From Bog-756 sp963837805 (lineage in GTDB: Bacteria > Actinomycetota > Acidimicrobiia > Acidimicrobiales > RAAP-2), in the NCBI GenBank assembly GCA_963837805.1, contig CAWIOU010000023.1, forward strand, positions 558,001 through 622,000: a DNA stretch of 64,000 bases, given 5' to 3'. Within the stretch, counting starts at the first letter, position 1; each line of letters begins with the position of its first letter. The notes beneath the pieces are model-generated. The model was not told where the DNA came from, ran no database searches, and was given only the letters and a program-made list of their open reading frames with translations. The position numbers were made by a program, and so were the translations under genes. This document shows, in pieces, positions 16,813-23,432 of the stretch.

Positions 16813-17082
16813 TCACTCTTGGATGACCCGTATGTGAGACGGCTGAACTGTGTCCGACCGGTGGATCACGCCCTCATCTGTGAGTCGGTTACTATCCGAC
16901 GGAATCCGGGGCATCCCTAAGGTCGTGCTCGGTCGGCTCATTGCCAAGTAGGTGCGGACTCGATCCGCCAATGTCGAGAAGAGGGCTGCATCTTCCGGCG
17001 CATCGCAAGCTTCGCTCGCTAGATCCAAGGCTGCTGCTGCCTCGGTGAGAAGATCCATGCCTGTCTCGTATCCCTCTACCAT
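16813..17082 (-). CDS. Hypothetical protein, low support
   Basis: 89-residue frame. The N-terminal half (MDLLTEAAAALDLASEACDA, then LADRVRTYLAMS) is a plausible helical hairpin; the C-terminal half is polar and irregular. No family is recognised. Only the composition and the position between two better-supported island genes argue for it. Confidence 0.3.
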   Translation of the reverse strand: MVEGYETGMDLLTEAAAALDLASEACDAPEDAALFSTLADRVRTYLAMSRPSTTLGMPRIPSDSNRLTDEGVIHRSDTVQPSHIRVIQE

Positions 17083-17161
17083 CGTTGGGATTGGATGTCG
17101 GTCATGGGTCCCATGGGAATCTCGATCTCATCATCGCAAACGGGATGTCTACAACTGCGGG

Positions 17162-17368
17162 TTACCGTTTCGACTGCTTGCCCTTGGGCGGGATCACCGA
17201 AGCATCAGGACCCGGAAAGAAGAGGGCCTCACTTTCAGTGTCGCTCCACTTGACCATGTAAGGCGGCTCGCCGTTTGGGTGACGGAGTTCCAGCACTTCG
17301 CAGTTCCGACTGGCCTGTCCTACTCGATGTCCGCCAATCACAATCTGATCTCCAACCTTGGCTTGCAT
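17162..17368 (-). CDS. DUF1918 family protein
   Basis: 68 residues. It matches DUF1918 along its full length: MQAKVGDQIVIGGHRVGQ, CEVLELRHPNGEPPYMVKW, then a FFPGPDASVIPP end. This is an SH3-like small beta protein common in actinobacteria; its function is unknown. The ATG is preceded by GAGGAGGAAG at good spacing. A short Lys-rich tail follows the domain. It neighbours another small zinc-ribbon gene on the same strand, with which it may share regulation. Confidence 0.85.
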   Translation of the reverse strand: MQAKVGDQIVIGGHRVGQASRNCEVLELRHPNGEPPYMVKWSDTESEALFFPGPDASVIPPKGKQSKR

Positions 17369-17442
17369 CGTGGCTTCCTCCTCTTCTCAGCGTCCAGACT
17401 AATGATTATCCGATCGTCAATCCGGTGCAAGGTGCGACCCAA

Positions 17443-17673
17443 CTAAGCGCTGAGTCGCTGTTCTCGACTGCGGATGCACTCAACATTGTGGCTGCAAGTT
17501 CGACAGGACTGCGCAGAGACGTGAGCCAGCCATCCGAGATTCCAGTGCCAACAACTCCAACAGTCGTGGCAGAGGAAGTTGATGCGAATGCCGTCAGATA
17601 CGACTTCGAGAACATTGTTACCGCACCGAGGACAGGCCAACTCTCCTCGCAGGTAGTGGACCTCGGCACTCAT
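17443..17673 (-). CDS. Small zinc-ribbon protein
   Basis: 76 residues. CPRCGNNVLEVVSDGIRINF followed by LCHDCWSCWHWNLGWLAHV gives a treble CxxC zinc ribbon with the aromatic WHWNLGWL tail, typical of small actinobacterial zinc-ribbon proteins. A further CRTC pair near the C-terminus is unusual. The ATG at 17673 precedes the motif by 13 residues. It is similar in kind, not closely in sequence, to the 54-residue zinc ribbon at 5633-5797. The function is unknown. Confidence 0.6.
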   Translation of the reverse strand: MSAEVHYLRGELACPRCGNNVLEVVSDGIRINFLCHDCWSCWHWNLGWLAHVSAQSCRTCSHNVECIRSREQRLSA

Positions 17674-18079
17674 GGCGTCTCCGTTCCGGCTCAGTCATGC
17701 GCTCCCCGAAGCAGTAGACCTACCGACCGACGCTGGGTGCCTTCCACCCGTTTCGAGTGGCGACGTGACTTCGCCTCATTGCGACAGCCCCTCACGGTCG
17801 ATGGTAACCCTTTCCAGGGACCTCGGCACCTCCACTGAATGTCGGGGGCTGTCCCGGGCCAGCCAGAATCGGCTCACCGACTGCCCACGACGTGTTCGGG
17901 TCGCCTATTTGGCCGCACCCGATGCGTTTCTAAGCAGGGGCAATACCCTCCTCCCGGCGGTCAGGGACAAGCCTCTAGTTCGAAGAACCGAAGGAAGGAC
18001 TCTCACGAGAATTTAGGTTGAATCCCGAGGTCAATGGGGTTACCGTGCGGTGAGGAGTCTTGGATCGGAGGTCGGTTTC
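17674..18079. other. Intergenic stretch with one possible stress-type promoter
   Basis: About 400 bp between divergently oriented genes. No gene is supported. The only notable signal is GTTG at 18017-18020, a 16-nt spacer and GGGTTA at 18037-18042, which resembles the stress-sigma promoters at 4.7-5.0 kb and points at the gene starting at 18080. Confidence 0.4.
18017..18042 (+). promoter_or_regulatory. Weak stress-sigma-type promoter (GTTG-N16-GGGTTA)
   Basis: It has the same architecture and the same 16-nt spacer as the three sites near 4.7-5.0 kb, with one deviation in the -35 element and two in the -10 element. It lies 37 bp before the start at 18080. Confidence 0.35.
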
Positions 18080-18375
18080 ATGCCGTTCATCCAGATCATC
18101 GAGTTCACGACATCTCGACCGGACGAAGTCGAAGCGCTCGTCGATGAGTGGCGGGCAAAGACACGGGGGCGGCGCACGGCCCAGCGGGGCACCTTCACAC
18201 AGGATCGGGACCGACGGGATGTGTATGTCCAGATCGTGGAGTCCCTTGCTGCGAGGAGGCCACGTCCAACTCTGACCTGCCCGAGACGGCCGAGTTGGCT
18301 GAGCGCCTGGCCCAACTCTGCAATGGTCCGATCCAGTTCCGCAACCTCGATGTTCGCAGGGTGGAGGAGATGTAA
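18080..18375 (+). pseudogene. Conserved small protein, single-base frameshift
   Basis: It starts MPFIQIIEFTTSRPDEVEAL and runs in frame through DRRDVYVQIVES. The expected continuation EEATSNSDLPETAELAERL and FRNLDVRRVEEM then lies in another frame. Restoring one base near 18240-18250 (GAGTCCCTT would be GAGTTCCCTT) would give a continuous protein of about 98 residues of a ferredoxin-like family widespread in actinobacteria (function unknown, monooxygenase-like fold). This is either a recent inactivation or a sequencing slip in a short run. A stress-type promoter may lie upstream, and the cupin gene follows 30 bp downstream. Confidence 0.65.
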
Positions 18376-18405
18376 CGACCAACACGTAAACGAAAGGAAC
18401 AGATC

Positions 18406-18768
18406 ATGTCTGGACTAGTTCGCAAGAGCCTGGATTCACCAGATGAGACTCGGCCGTTCGAAGGCGACACTGGGCAGCTTGAGGTCGTGAACTCAGATGG
18501 GGGTGCCGTCGGTAGGGCCACCTTCCTGCCGGGATGGAAGTGGTCAGAGCACGTCAAGCCGATTGCCAAGACCGACAGTTGCCAGGCTGCTCACACGGGC
18601 TACTTCATTTCTGGGCGCATGAAGGTGGTGATGGAGGATGGAGAACAGATGGAATACGGTCCGGGAGACTTTGCTGTCATGGCCCCCGGACATGACGCCT
18701 GGGTCGTTGGCAATGAGCCTTGCGTAGTCATCGATTGGCACGGATATGCCGACTACGCCAAAGGGTGA
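18406..18768 (+). CDS. Single-domain cupin protein
   Basis: 120 residues. The cupin barrel signatures are HTGYFISGRMKVVMEDGEQM (motif 1, with the His of the metal site) and GPGDFAVMAPGHDAWVVGNE (motif 2, with a metal-type His). The family binds a metal or small ligand; members of this type are often regulatory or dioxygenase-like, and no substrate can be given. The ATG at 18406 follows AAAGGAAC. It is probably cotranscribed with the frameshifted gene before it. Confidence 0.8.
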   Translation: MSGLVRKSLDSPDETRPFEGDTGQLEVVNSDGGAVGRATFLPGWKWSEHVKPIAKTDSCQAAHTGYFISGRMKVVMEDGEQMEYGPGDFAVMAPGHDAWVVGNEPCVVIDWHGYADYAKG

Positions 18769-18813
18769 TCGGATCATGTCAAGAGCTCTGCCGCACTGGG
18801 AAAGGCTCGGATC

Positions 18814-19050
18814 GTGCCTTCTCCGTGGCTAGACATGGCCCCACCTTGCGAGGATTCTCGCCATGACGCCTGCTCGCATTGGCTTGGTGGTGGCCTTTCA
18901 GACTTCCGTGGCGAGTCGGTCGAGTTGTGCACGTGCGAATGCCACTCCGGTTGCCCGCTCTTTGGTAAGGCGACGATCAAGCGCCACAGGTGGATGCATG
19001 AATGCACCTGTCCGAGGAATCTTGTGCCCCTCGGTCTGTTGAGACCCTGA
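18814..19050 (+). CDS. Cysteine-rich small protein
   Basis: 78 residues with eight Cys and several His: CEDSRHDACSHWLGGG, then CTCECHSGCPLFG, then CTCPRN at the end. The spacing suggests one or two zinc sites, and similar short Cys-rich proteins occur in actinobacteria without known function. It starts at GTG 18814; the start is uncertain. It is the last gene before the right island boundary. Confidence 0.45.
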   Translation: MPSPWLDMAPPCEDSRHDACSHWLGGGLSDFRGESVELCTCECHSGCPLFGKATIKRHRWMHECTCPRNLVPLGLLRP

Positions 19051-19395
19051 TCCGGGGATTCGGCGTCGGCTGATGTATCGGTCGGTAACTGCTCCGACTG
19101 GTTAGCATGCCTCCCGGCTCCCGGTCTTTTTTCGTTGCGGTTAGCTCGAAGGTGCCGCATGGGGCTAGACCTTGGCTTGTCATTGGGTCAGGTGTGGCAA
19201 AGGCGACTACGAGGATCCCCAGATCCCTCGGTGTGGGAAGGGTTGGGATATCTGCCGTCCAGGCGTCAGCGGCGCTCAGCAGGTCTTTGGTGGTGGCTGG
19301 AACAGAAGTGAACAAACGTAGGGGGCGGCTTCGCGCCCATAGCCCGCCCATGGCCAAGGCGTCGACATTCGAAGTGCACAGTCTGAGCTGGATGT
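19051..19395. other. No recognisable gene before the island boundary
   Basis: About 345 bp. Frames are open on both strands but lack motifs or start signals; one runs into the tRNA gene, which argues against it being real. Confidence 0.4.
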
Positions 19396-19433
19396 TGCTC
19401 CGGGGGAGAGACTCGAACTCTCAACCTAGCGGT
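19396..19433. repeat. Right attachment-site repeat, inside tRNA-Asn
   Basis: The 3' 36 nt of the tRNA-Asn gene plus 2 adjacent bases, repeated at 10540-10577 with one mismatch. It covers the T-arm and acceptor, the usual crossover region for integrases that use tRNA genes. Confidence 0.85.
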
Positions 19434-19470
19434 TAACAGCCGCTCGCTCTGCCGATTGAGCTACCCCGGA
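19398..19470 (-). tRNA. tRNA-Asn (GTT)
   Basis: 73-nt cloverleaf on the minus strand. Acceptor TCCGGGG/CCCCGGA, D-arm AGCTCAATCGGCAGAGC, anticodon loop CTGTTAACC with anticodon GTT, T-arm GAGTTCGAGTCTC. Discriminator G, no encoded CCA. Its 3' end is the integration site of the island to the left. Confidence 0.95.
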
Positions 19471-19583
19471 AACGCCCTTCCCACTGCCCGACGGTCCGGC
19501 AGCGCGAAAGAGGACACTAGCCGGTGGGCACCCGGCTCAGGGGCAAAGGTGCACGGCACCCGTGATGCGGGCACAATGGCCCG

Positions 19584-19889
19584 GTGAAGTTCCGGTTCGG
19601 CACGGCCATCGCGTTCGGCATCGGGTACGCCCTGGGGTCGAGGGCGGGCCGCGAGCGCTACGAACAGCTCGTGCGCTTCGCGGGAGGGATCGGCCGGTCA
19701 CCACCGGTGACCGGGACGGCGGCATTGGTGGCCAGCAAGTCCAAAGCGGCCGCCACCCTGGGGGTCGAACGGATGAAGGACACCATCGGGGTGCGACTGG
19801 GATGGCGGGACGGCGACCAGGCAGCCGATGCCATCGCTCTCGATCTGGCCGAGGACCTGGCCACCGCCCTCAACAGCCGGCGACGCTGA
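19584..19889 (+). CDS. Small conserved membrane-anchored protein
   Basis: 101 residues starting at GTG with MKFRFGTAIAFGIGYALGSR, then AGRERYEQLVRF. A short hydrophobic, Gly-rich segment with GYxLGxRAGRERYEQ is seen in many actinobacterial YtxH-like proteins located next to housekeeping genes. The remainder is a charged amphipathic helical region. The function is unknown. It is convergent with the rpoD-dnaG pair. Confidence 0.6.
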   Translation: MKFRFGTAIAFGIGYALGSRAGRERYEQLVRFAGGIGRSPPVTGTAALVASKSKAAATLGVERMKDTIGVRLGWRDGDQAADAIALDLAEDLATALNSRRR

Positions 19890-19911
19890 CCGCGGCCCGG
19901 GACGTCCGGGC

Positions 19912-21414
19912 TCAGGCCTCGTCGAGGTAGTCGCGGAGCAGTTGTGCGGATTCGGGCCGGCGCAGCTTGGCCAGCGTCTTGGCTTCGATCTGGCGGATGC
20001 GCTCACGGGTCACCCCGAACGCCTTGCCCACCTCTTCGAGCGTGCGGATCTTGCCGTCCTCGAGCCCGAACCGCAGCCGGACCACATCCTGCTCGCGTGG
20101 CGAGAGGTGGCCGAGAGCCTCCCTGACCGCGTCATCGAGCATCATCCGGGCGGCGGCGTCGTCGGGGACCACCGCCTCGCGATCCTCGATCAGGTCGGAC
20201 AGGCTGAAGTCGTCCTCGTCGCCCATCGGCTGCTCGAGGGAGACGGTGTCCTGATTGATCCGCTGGATCTCCCGCACCCGCTCGATGGTGAAGTCCACCC
20301 GCCCGGCGACCTCCTCGGCGCTCGGCTCCCGGCCGAGCTCCTGCAGGAGCTGGCGCTGGGCCCAGACCACCTTGTTGATGGTCTCGACCATGTGCACGGG
20401 GATCCGGATGGTCCTGGCCTGATCGGCGATGGCCCGGGTGATGGCCTGGCGGATCCACCACGTGGCGTAGGTGGAGAACTTGAACCCCTTGGTGTGGTCG
20501 AACTTCTCCACCGCCCTCATCAGACCGAGGTTGCCCTCCTGGATGAGATCGAGGAAGGCGAGACCCCGGTTGCGGTAGCGCTTGGCGATCGACACCACCA
20601 GCCGCAGGTTGGCCTCGATCAGCGCCTCTTTGGCCTGTTGCCCACGGCGCACCATGGCCCGGTCGGCCACGCTGCCGGGATAGACCTCGCCACGCTGGCC
20701 GTCGAAGGCGGCCATCCGCTCGGCCGCCTCGTTGCCGGCCAGGATCCTCTCGGCCAGTTCGACCTCCAGGGCGGCGTCGAGCAGCTTCACCTTGCCGATC
20801 TCTTTGAGGTACATGTGCACCGGGTCGGCCGCCGAACCCCGGAAGCCGTCACCGTCGCCGTAGCCGTCGGCAGGCGCCGTCCGCCGGGCGGCCCGTTCCT
20901 TCTTGACCGGCGTCGCCGCCGAGGGGGCCGGTCTCGTACTGCCATCGACCGGACCGGTCGCCGGCTGGGCACCGAGCGCGGGTGTGGCCGGGGCCGGGTC
21001 CAGGCTGACCAGACGGCTCGCCGGCGGGATCATCCCGGCAATGGGATCCTCGACGGCGACCGGTGACTCCGGAAACCCCTCGAGCAGGCGACCGGAGAGG
21101 TCGTCAGCCACCGAGGCCGTCATCGGCACCACCGTCGTCTCACCGGTGTCGTAGGTGAACTCGATCCCCGCCTCCCTGATCCTGCCCACCACCTCGGAGA
21201 TCAGCTCGGCACTCAGCTCGACCGACCGCAGCACGGTCATCACGTCGTCCTGGGTCAGGCCGCCCCGGGCCCGCCCCATGCGGATGAGCGCCTCGAACTG
21301 ATCGACCGGAAGAGCATCGATCACGGTGGGCGCGCCGGGCCCCGACCCGGAGGACGGTCCGCCGGGTGGCCTCGGTGCCACCGATACCGACGGTGAACCC
21401 TGATCGGCGGTCAC
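19912..21414 (-). CDS. rpoD: Primary RNA polymerase sigma factor (RpoD/SigA)
   Basis: 500 residues. Sigma-70 region 1.2 is HMYLKEIGKVKLLDA. Region 2 is DLIQEGNLGLMRAVEKFD and FKFSTYATWWIRQAITRAIA, which recognises and melts the -10 element. Region 3 includes IPVHMVETINKV. Region 4 ends with the helix-turn-helix VTRERIRQIEAKTLAKLRR, which recognises -35. A low-complexity Pro/Ala-rich N-terminal extension of about 190 residues precedes region 1.2, as in other actinobacterial primary sigma factors. The gene follows dnaG with a 4-bp overlap (ATGA), the order of the classical macromolecular-synthesis operon. The short Asp-Glu-Ala C-terminus is normal. Confidence 0.97.
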   Translation of the reverse strand: MTADQGSPSVSVAPRPPGGPSSGSGPGAPTVIDALPVDQFEALIRMGRARGGLTQDDVMTVLRSVELSAELISEVVGRIREAGIEFTYDTGETTVVPMTASVADDLSGRLLEGFPESPVAVEDPIAGMIPPASRLVSLDPAPATPALGAQPATGPVDGSTRPAPSAATPVKKERAARRTAPADGYGDGDGFRGSAADPVHMYLKEIGKVKLLDAALEVELAERILAGNEAAERMAAFDGQRGEVYPGSVADRAMVRRGQQAKEALIEANLRLVVSIAKRYRNRGLAFLDLIQEGNLGLMRAVEKFDHTKGFKFSTYATWWIRQAITRAIADQARTIRIPVHMVETINKVVWAQRQLLQELGREPSAEEVAGRVDFTIERVREIQRINQDTVSLEQPMGDEDDFSLSDLIEDREAVVPDDAAARMMLDDAVREALGHLSPREQDVVRLRFGLEDGKIRTLEEVGKAFGVTRERIRQIEAKTLAKLRRPESAQLLRDYLDEA

Positions 21415-23369
21415 GAACCCCGCCCTGTGGTACTCGACTGTGCCCTCACTACGAGCCAGGCTACCAACCTGGCCGTCGCCGCGACCGAGGCGGCAGGATC
21501 ATCCAGCTCCTGGACCCAGGCGGCGGCAGCGGCGGCCTCCTGCCCCGCCTCGGGCGAGGTCCGGGCCTCGGCCGTGATCAGCTGCAGTTCCCCACGGGCG
21601 GCATCCCGGACCAATTGGAGGACCACGTCGTCCGGTTCGCCCATGGGCTCCTCCACGGTCAGGCGCACCAGGAGGGCCCTGACCTCGGGCGGAGCCGACT
21701 CGACGACGTCGTGGAGCTCGGCCTCGGGGTCGGCGTCGGCCAGCACCAGGAAGGCCGCCCGCTGGAGGTCGTCGCGGAACAGGGCCGCCTCCAGACGGTG
21801 GCCGACGTCGGCCGGCCGGTGGATGGCCAGACGGAGGGCCTCGAGCCCGGGGCGGAATTCGCGCACCGGCCGGCGCGGCCCTGACCCGTTCGATCCGCGA
21901 CCGGCCGCGCCGCGGTCGGCACCGGGCGGAACGACCCCACCCCCGTCGAACCCGTCGGCATCCCAGTCGCCGTCCTCGGGCTCCCGGACCCAGGGTTCGC
22001 CCCGGTCGCCGGCGGAGGACCGCCGTGATCCGGTGGTCTCGGACCCGGACCGGTGGGAGCCCCCGGTGGCCGGAGGGCGGGGCGGACCGGCCCGGCGCAG
22101 CTGCTCGAGCCGGTCGCGCAACAACTGGGGCTCGAGCCGGCACCGCTCGGCCACCTGCATCAGATAGGGATCGCGGACCAGGTTGTCCGGGTGCTCGGCC
22201 ACCGCCACCAGCGCGGTGTCAGCCGCCCGGGCCCGGCCCTCCGGGGTCGAGAGATCGGCGGCGTCGAGGATGCGCTCCACCCGGAACTGGAGGAATGGTT
22301 TCGCCCCTTCCACCGCCTGGCGCAGGCCGTCGGGATCGGTCCGGGCCATCTCGCCGGGGTCGGAGCCCGGTGGCAGGGCGGCCACGGCCACATCGACCTC
22401 CAGCCGGCGCTCCCACTCGTAGAACCGGCCGGCGGCCGACTGCCCGGCACTGTCGGCGTCGAAGGCCAGCACCACCCGCGAGGCGAAGCCCCGCAGCAGC
22501 TTCACGTGCTCCTCGGCCAGGGCCGTCCCGCAGGTGGCCACCGCCCGCTCCACCCCGGCCTCGAAGAAGCCGATGACGTCGGTGTACCCCTCGCACACCA
22601 CGACCTCCCCGGCCCGGATGATGTCCTGCTTGGCCCAGTTGAGGGCGTACAGCGTGCGCCGCTTGGAGTAGATGGGCGTCTCCATCGAGTTCTTGTACTT
22701 GGCCGGATCGGAGCTGCCGGGGAGGACCCGTCCTCCGAGCGCCACCGGATGACCTGAGGGATCACAGATGGGGAACAGGATGCGGGCCCGGAAGGCGTCC
22801 TGCAGCCGACCCCGCCGATTGACGAAGCCGAGTCCGGCCCCCACCGCCACCTCGTTGGTCAGGCCCAGCCCCGTGCACAGCTCGTCCCAGGCGTCCGGCG
22901 CCCAGCCGAGCCGGAAGCGGCGGACCACCTCGCCGTCGTAGCCGCGGCTCCGCAGGTAGTCACGGGCCTGGCCGGCGTCGGCTCCGACCACCAGCCGCTG
23001 GTGGTACCACTCGGTTGCCTGTTCCATGGCGTCGAGGAACACCTTTCGCCGTTGGCCGTCCCGGCCCGAGCCGGCATCCTCGCGGATGGTGATACCCGCC
23101 TTGTCGGCCAGGCGGCGGACCGCATCCACGAAGTCGAGGTGCTCGATGGCCCGGACGAAGCTGATGGCGTCGCCCTTGGCCTGGCACCCGAAGCAGTAGT
23201 AGAAGCCTTCGTCGGCGTTGACGCTGAACGAGGGGGTCTTCTCGCCGTGGAACGGGCACAGGCCGACCCACCGGCGCCCCTGACGTTTGAGCGCCGCGTG
23301 CTCGCCGATGAGGGCCACGATGTCCGTTGCCGCCCGAACCCGGGCCACGTCCTCATCGGGGATCCCCAT
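21411..23369 (-). CDS. dnaG: DNA primase DnaG
   Basis: 652 residues. It makes RNA primers for replication. The N-terminal zinc finger has Cys38, His41, Cys59 and Cys62 (CPFHGEKTPSF and YYCFGCQAKGD). The RNA polymerase core and Toprim domain follow (VVVCEGYTDVIGFFEAGVE with the catalytic Glu, and LAFDADSAGQSA with the metal Asp pair). The C-terminal helicase-binding part is preceded by a low-complexity Arg/Gly/Asp-rich linker (about residues 440-500). The start is ATG at 23369. It overlaps rpoD downstream. Confidence 0.97.
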   Translation of the reverse strand: MGIPDEDVARVRAATDIVALIGEHAALKRQGRRWVGLCPFHGEKTPSFSVNADEGFYYCFGCQAKGDAISFVRAIEHLDFVDAVRRLADKAGITIREDAGSGRDGQRRKVFLDAMEQATEWYHQRLVVGADAGQARDYLRSRGYDGEVVRRFRLGWAPDAWDELCTGLGLTNEVAVGAGLGFVNRRGRLQDAFRARILFPICDPSGHPVALGGRVLPGSSDPAKYKNSMETPIYSKRRTLYALNWAKQDIIRAGEVVVCEGYTDVIGFFEAGVERAVATCGTALAEEHVKLLRGFASRVVLAFDADSAGQSAAGRFYEWERRLEVDVAVAALPPGSDPGEMARTDPDGLRQAVEGAKPFLQFRVERILDAADLSTPEGRARAADTALVAVAEHPDNLVRDPYLMQVAERCRLEPQLLRDRLEQLRRAGPPRPPATGGSHRSGSETTGSRRSSAGDRGEPWVREPEDGDWDADGFDGGGVVPPGADRGAAGRGSNGSGPRRPVREFRPGLEALRLAIHRPADVGHRLEAALFRDDLQRAAFLVLADADPEAELHDVVESAPPEVRALLVRLTVEEPMGEPDDVVLQLVRDAARGELQLITAEARTSPEAGQEAAAAAAWVQELDDPAASVAATARLVAWLVVRAQSSTTGRGS

Positions 23370-23432
23370 AGAGGACGACGGTACCGCGTCACCGGCGGCG
23401 GCCGTCCGCCGCCGGGAGGTGGCTCCCTCCGC

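Larger units (their letters stand above)
10540..19433. mobile_element. Genomic island integrated at tRNA-Asn
   Basis: An 8.9-kb segment bounded by a 38-bp direct repeat of the tRNA-Asn 3' end. The intact tRNA sits at the right boundary (19398-19470, minus strand). The contents differ from the flanks: visibly lower GC, many short genes of zinc-ribbon, cupin, DUF1918, DUF3303 and MerR type, an APH-like kinase, several frameshifted genes and an IS21 copy. I see no tyrosine or serine recombinase, so the island is probably an immobile remnant or relied on an integrase in trans. Confidence 0.75.

Noticed and set aside
10540..19433. Prophage
   Set aside because: No capsid, terminase, portal, tail, lysis or integrase genes are recognisable between the repeats.
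19107..19436. Plus-strand frame running into tRNA-Asn
   Set aside because: It overlaps the tRNA gene and has no motifs or ribosome-binding site.
19828..21066. Long plus-strand frame across rpoD
   Set aside because: Shadow of rpoD; no start signal and no conserved residues.
19912..23369. Chromosomal origin near dnaG/rpoD
   Set aside because: dnaG-rpoD is not linked to oriC; no dnaA or DnaA-box cluster is visible.
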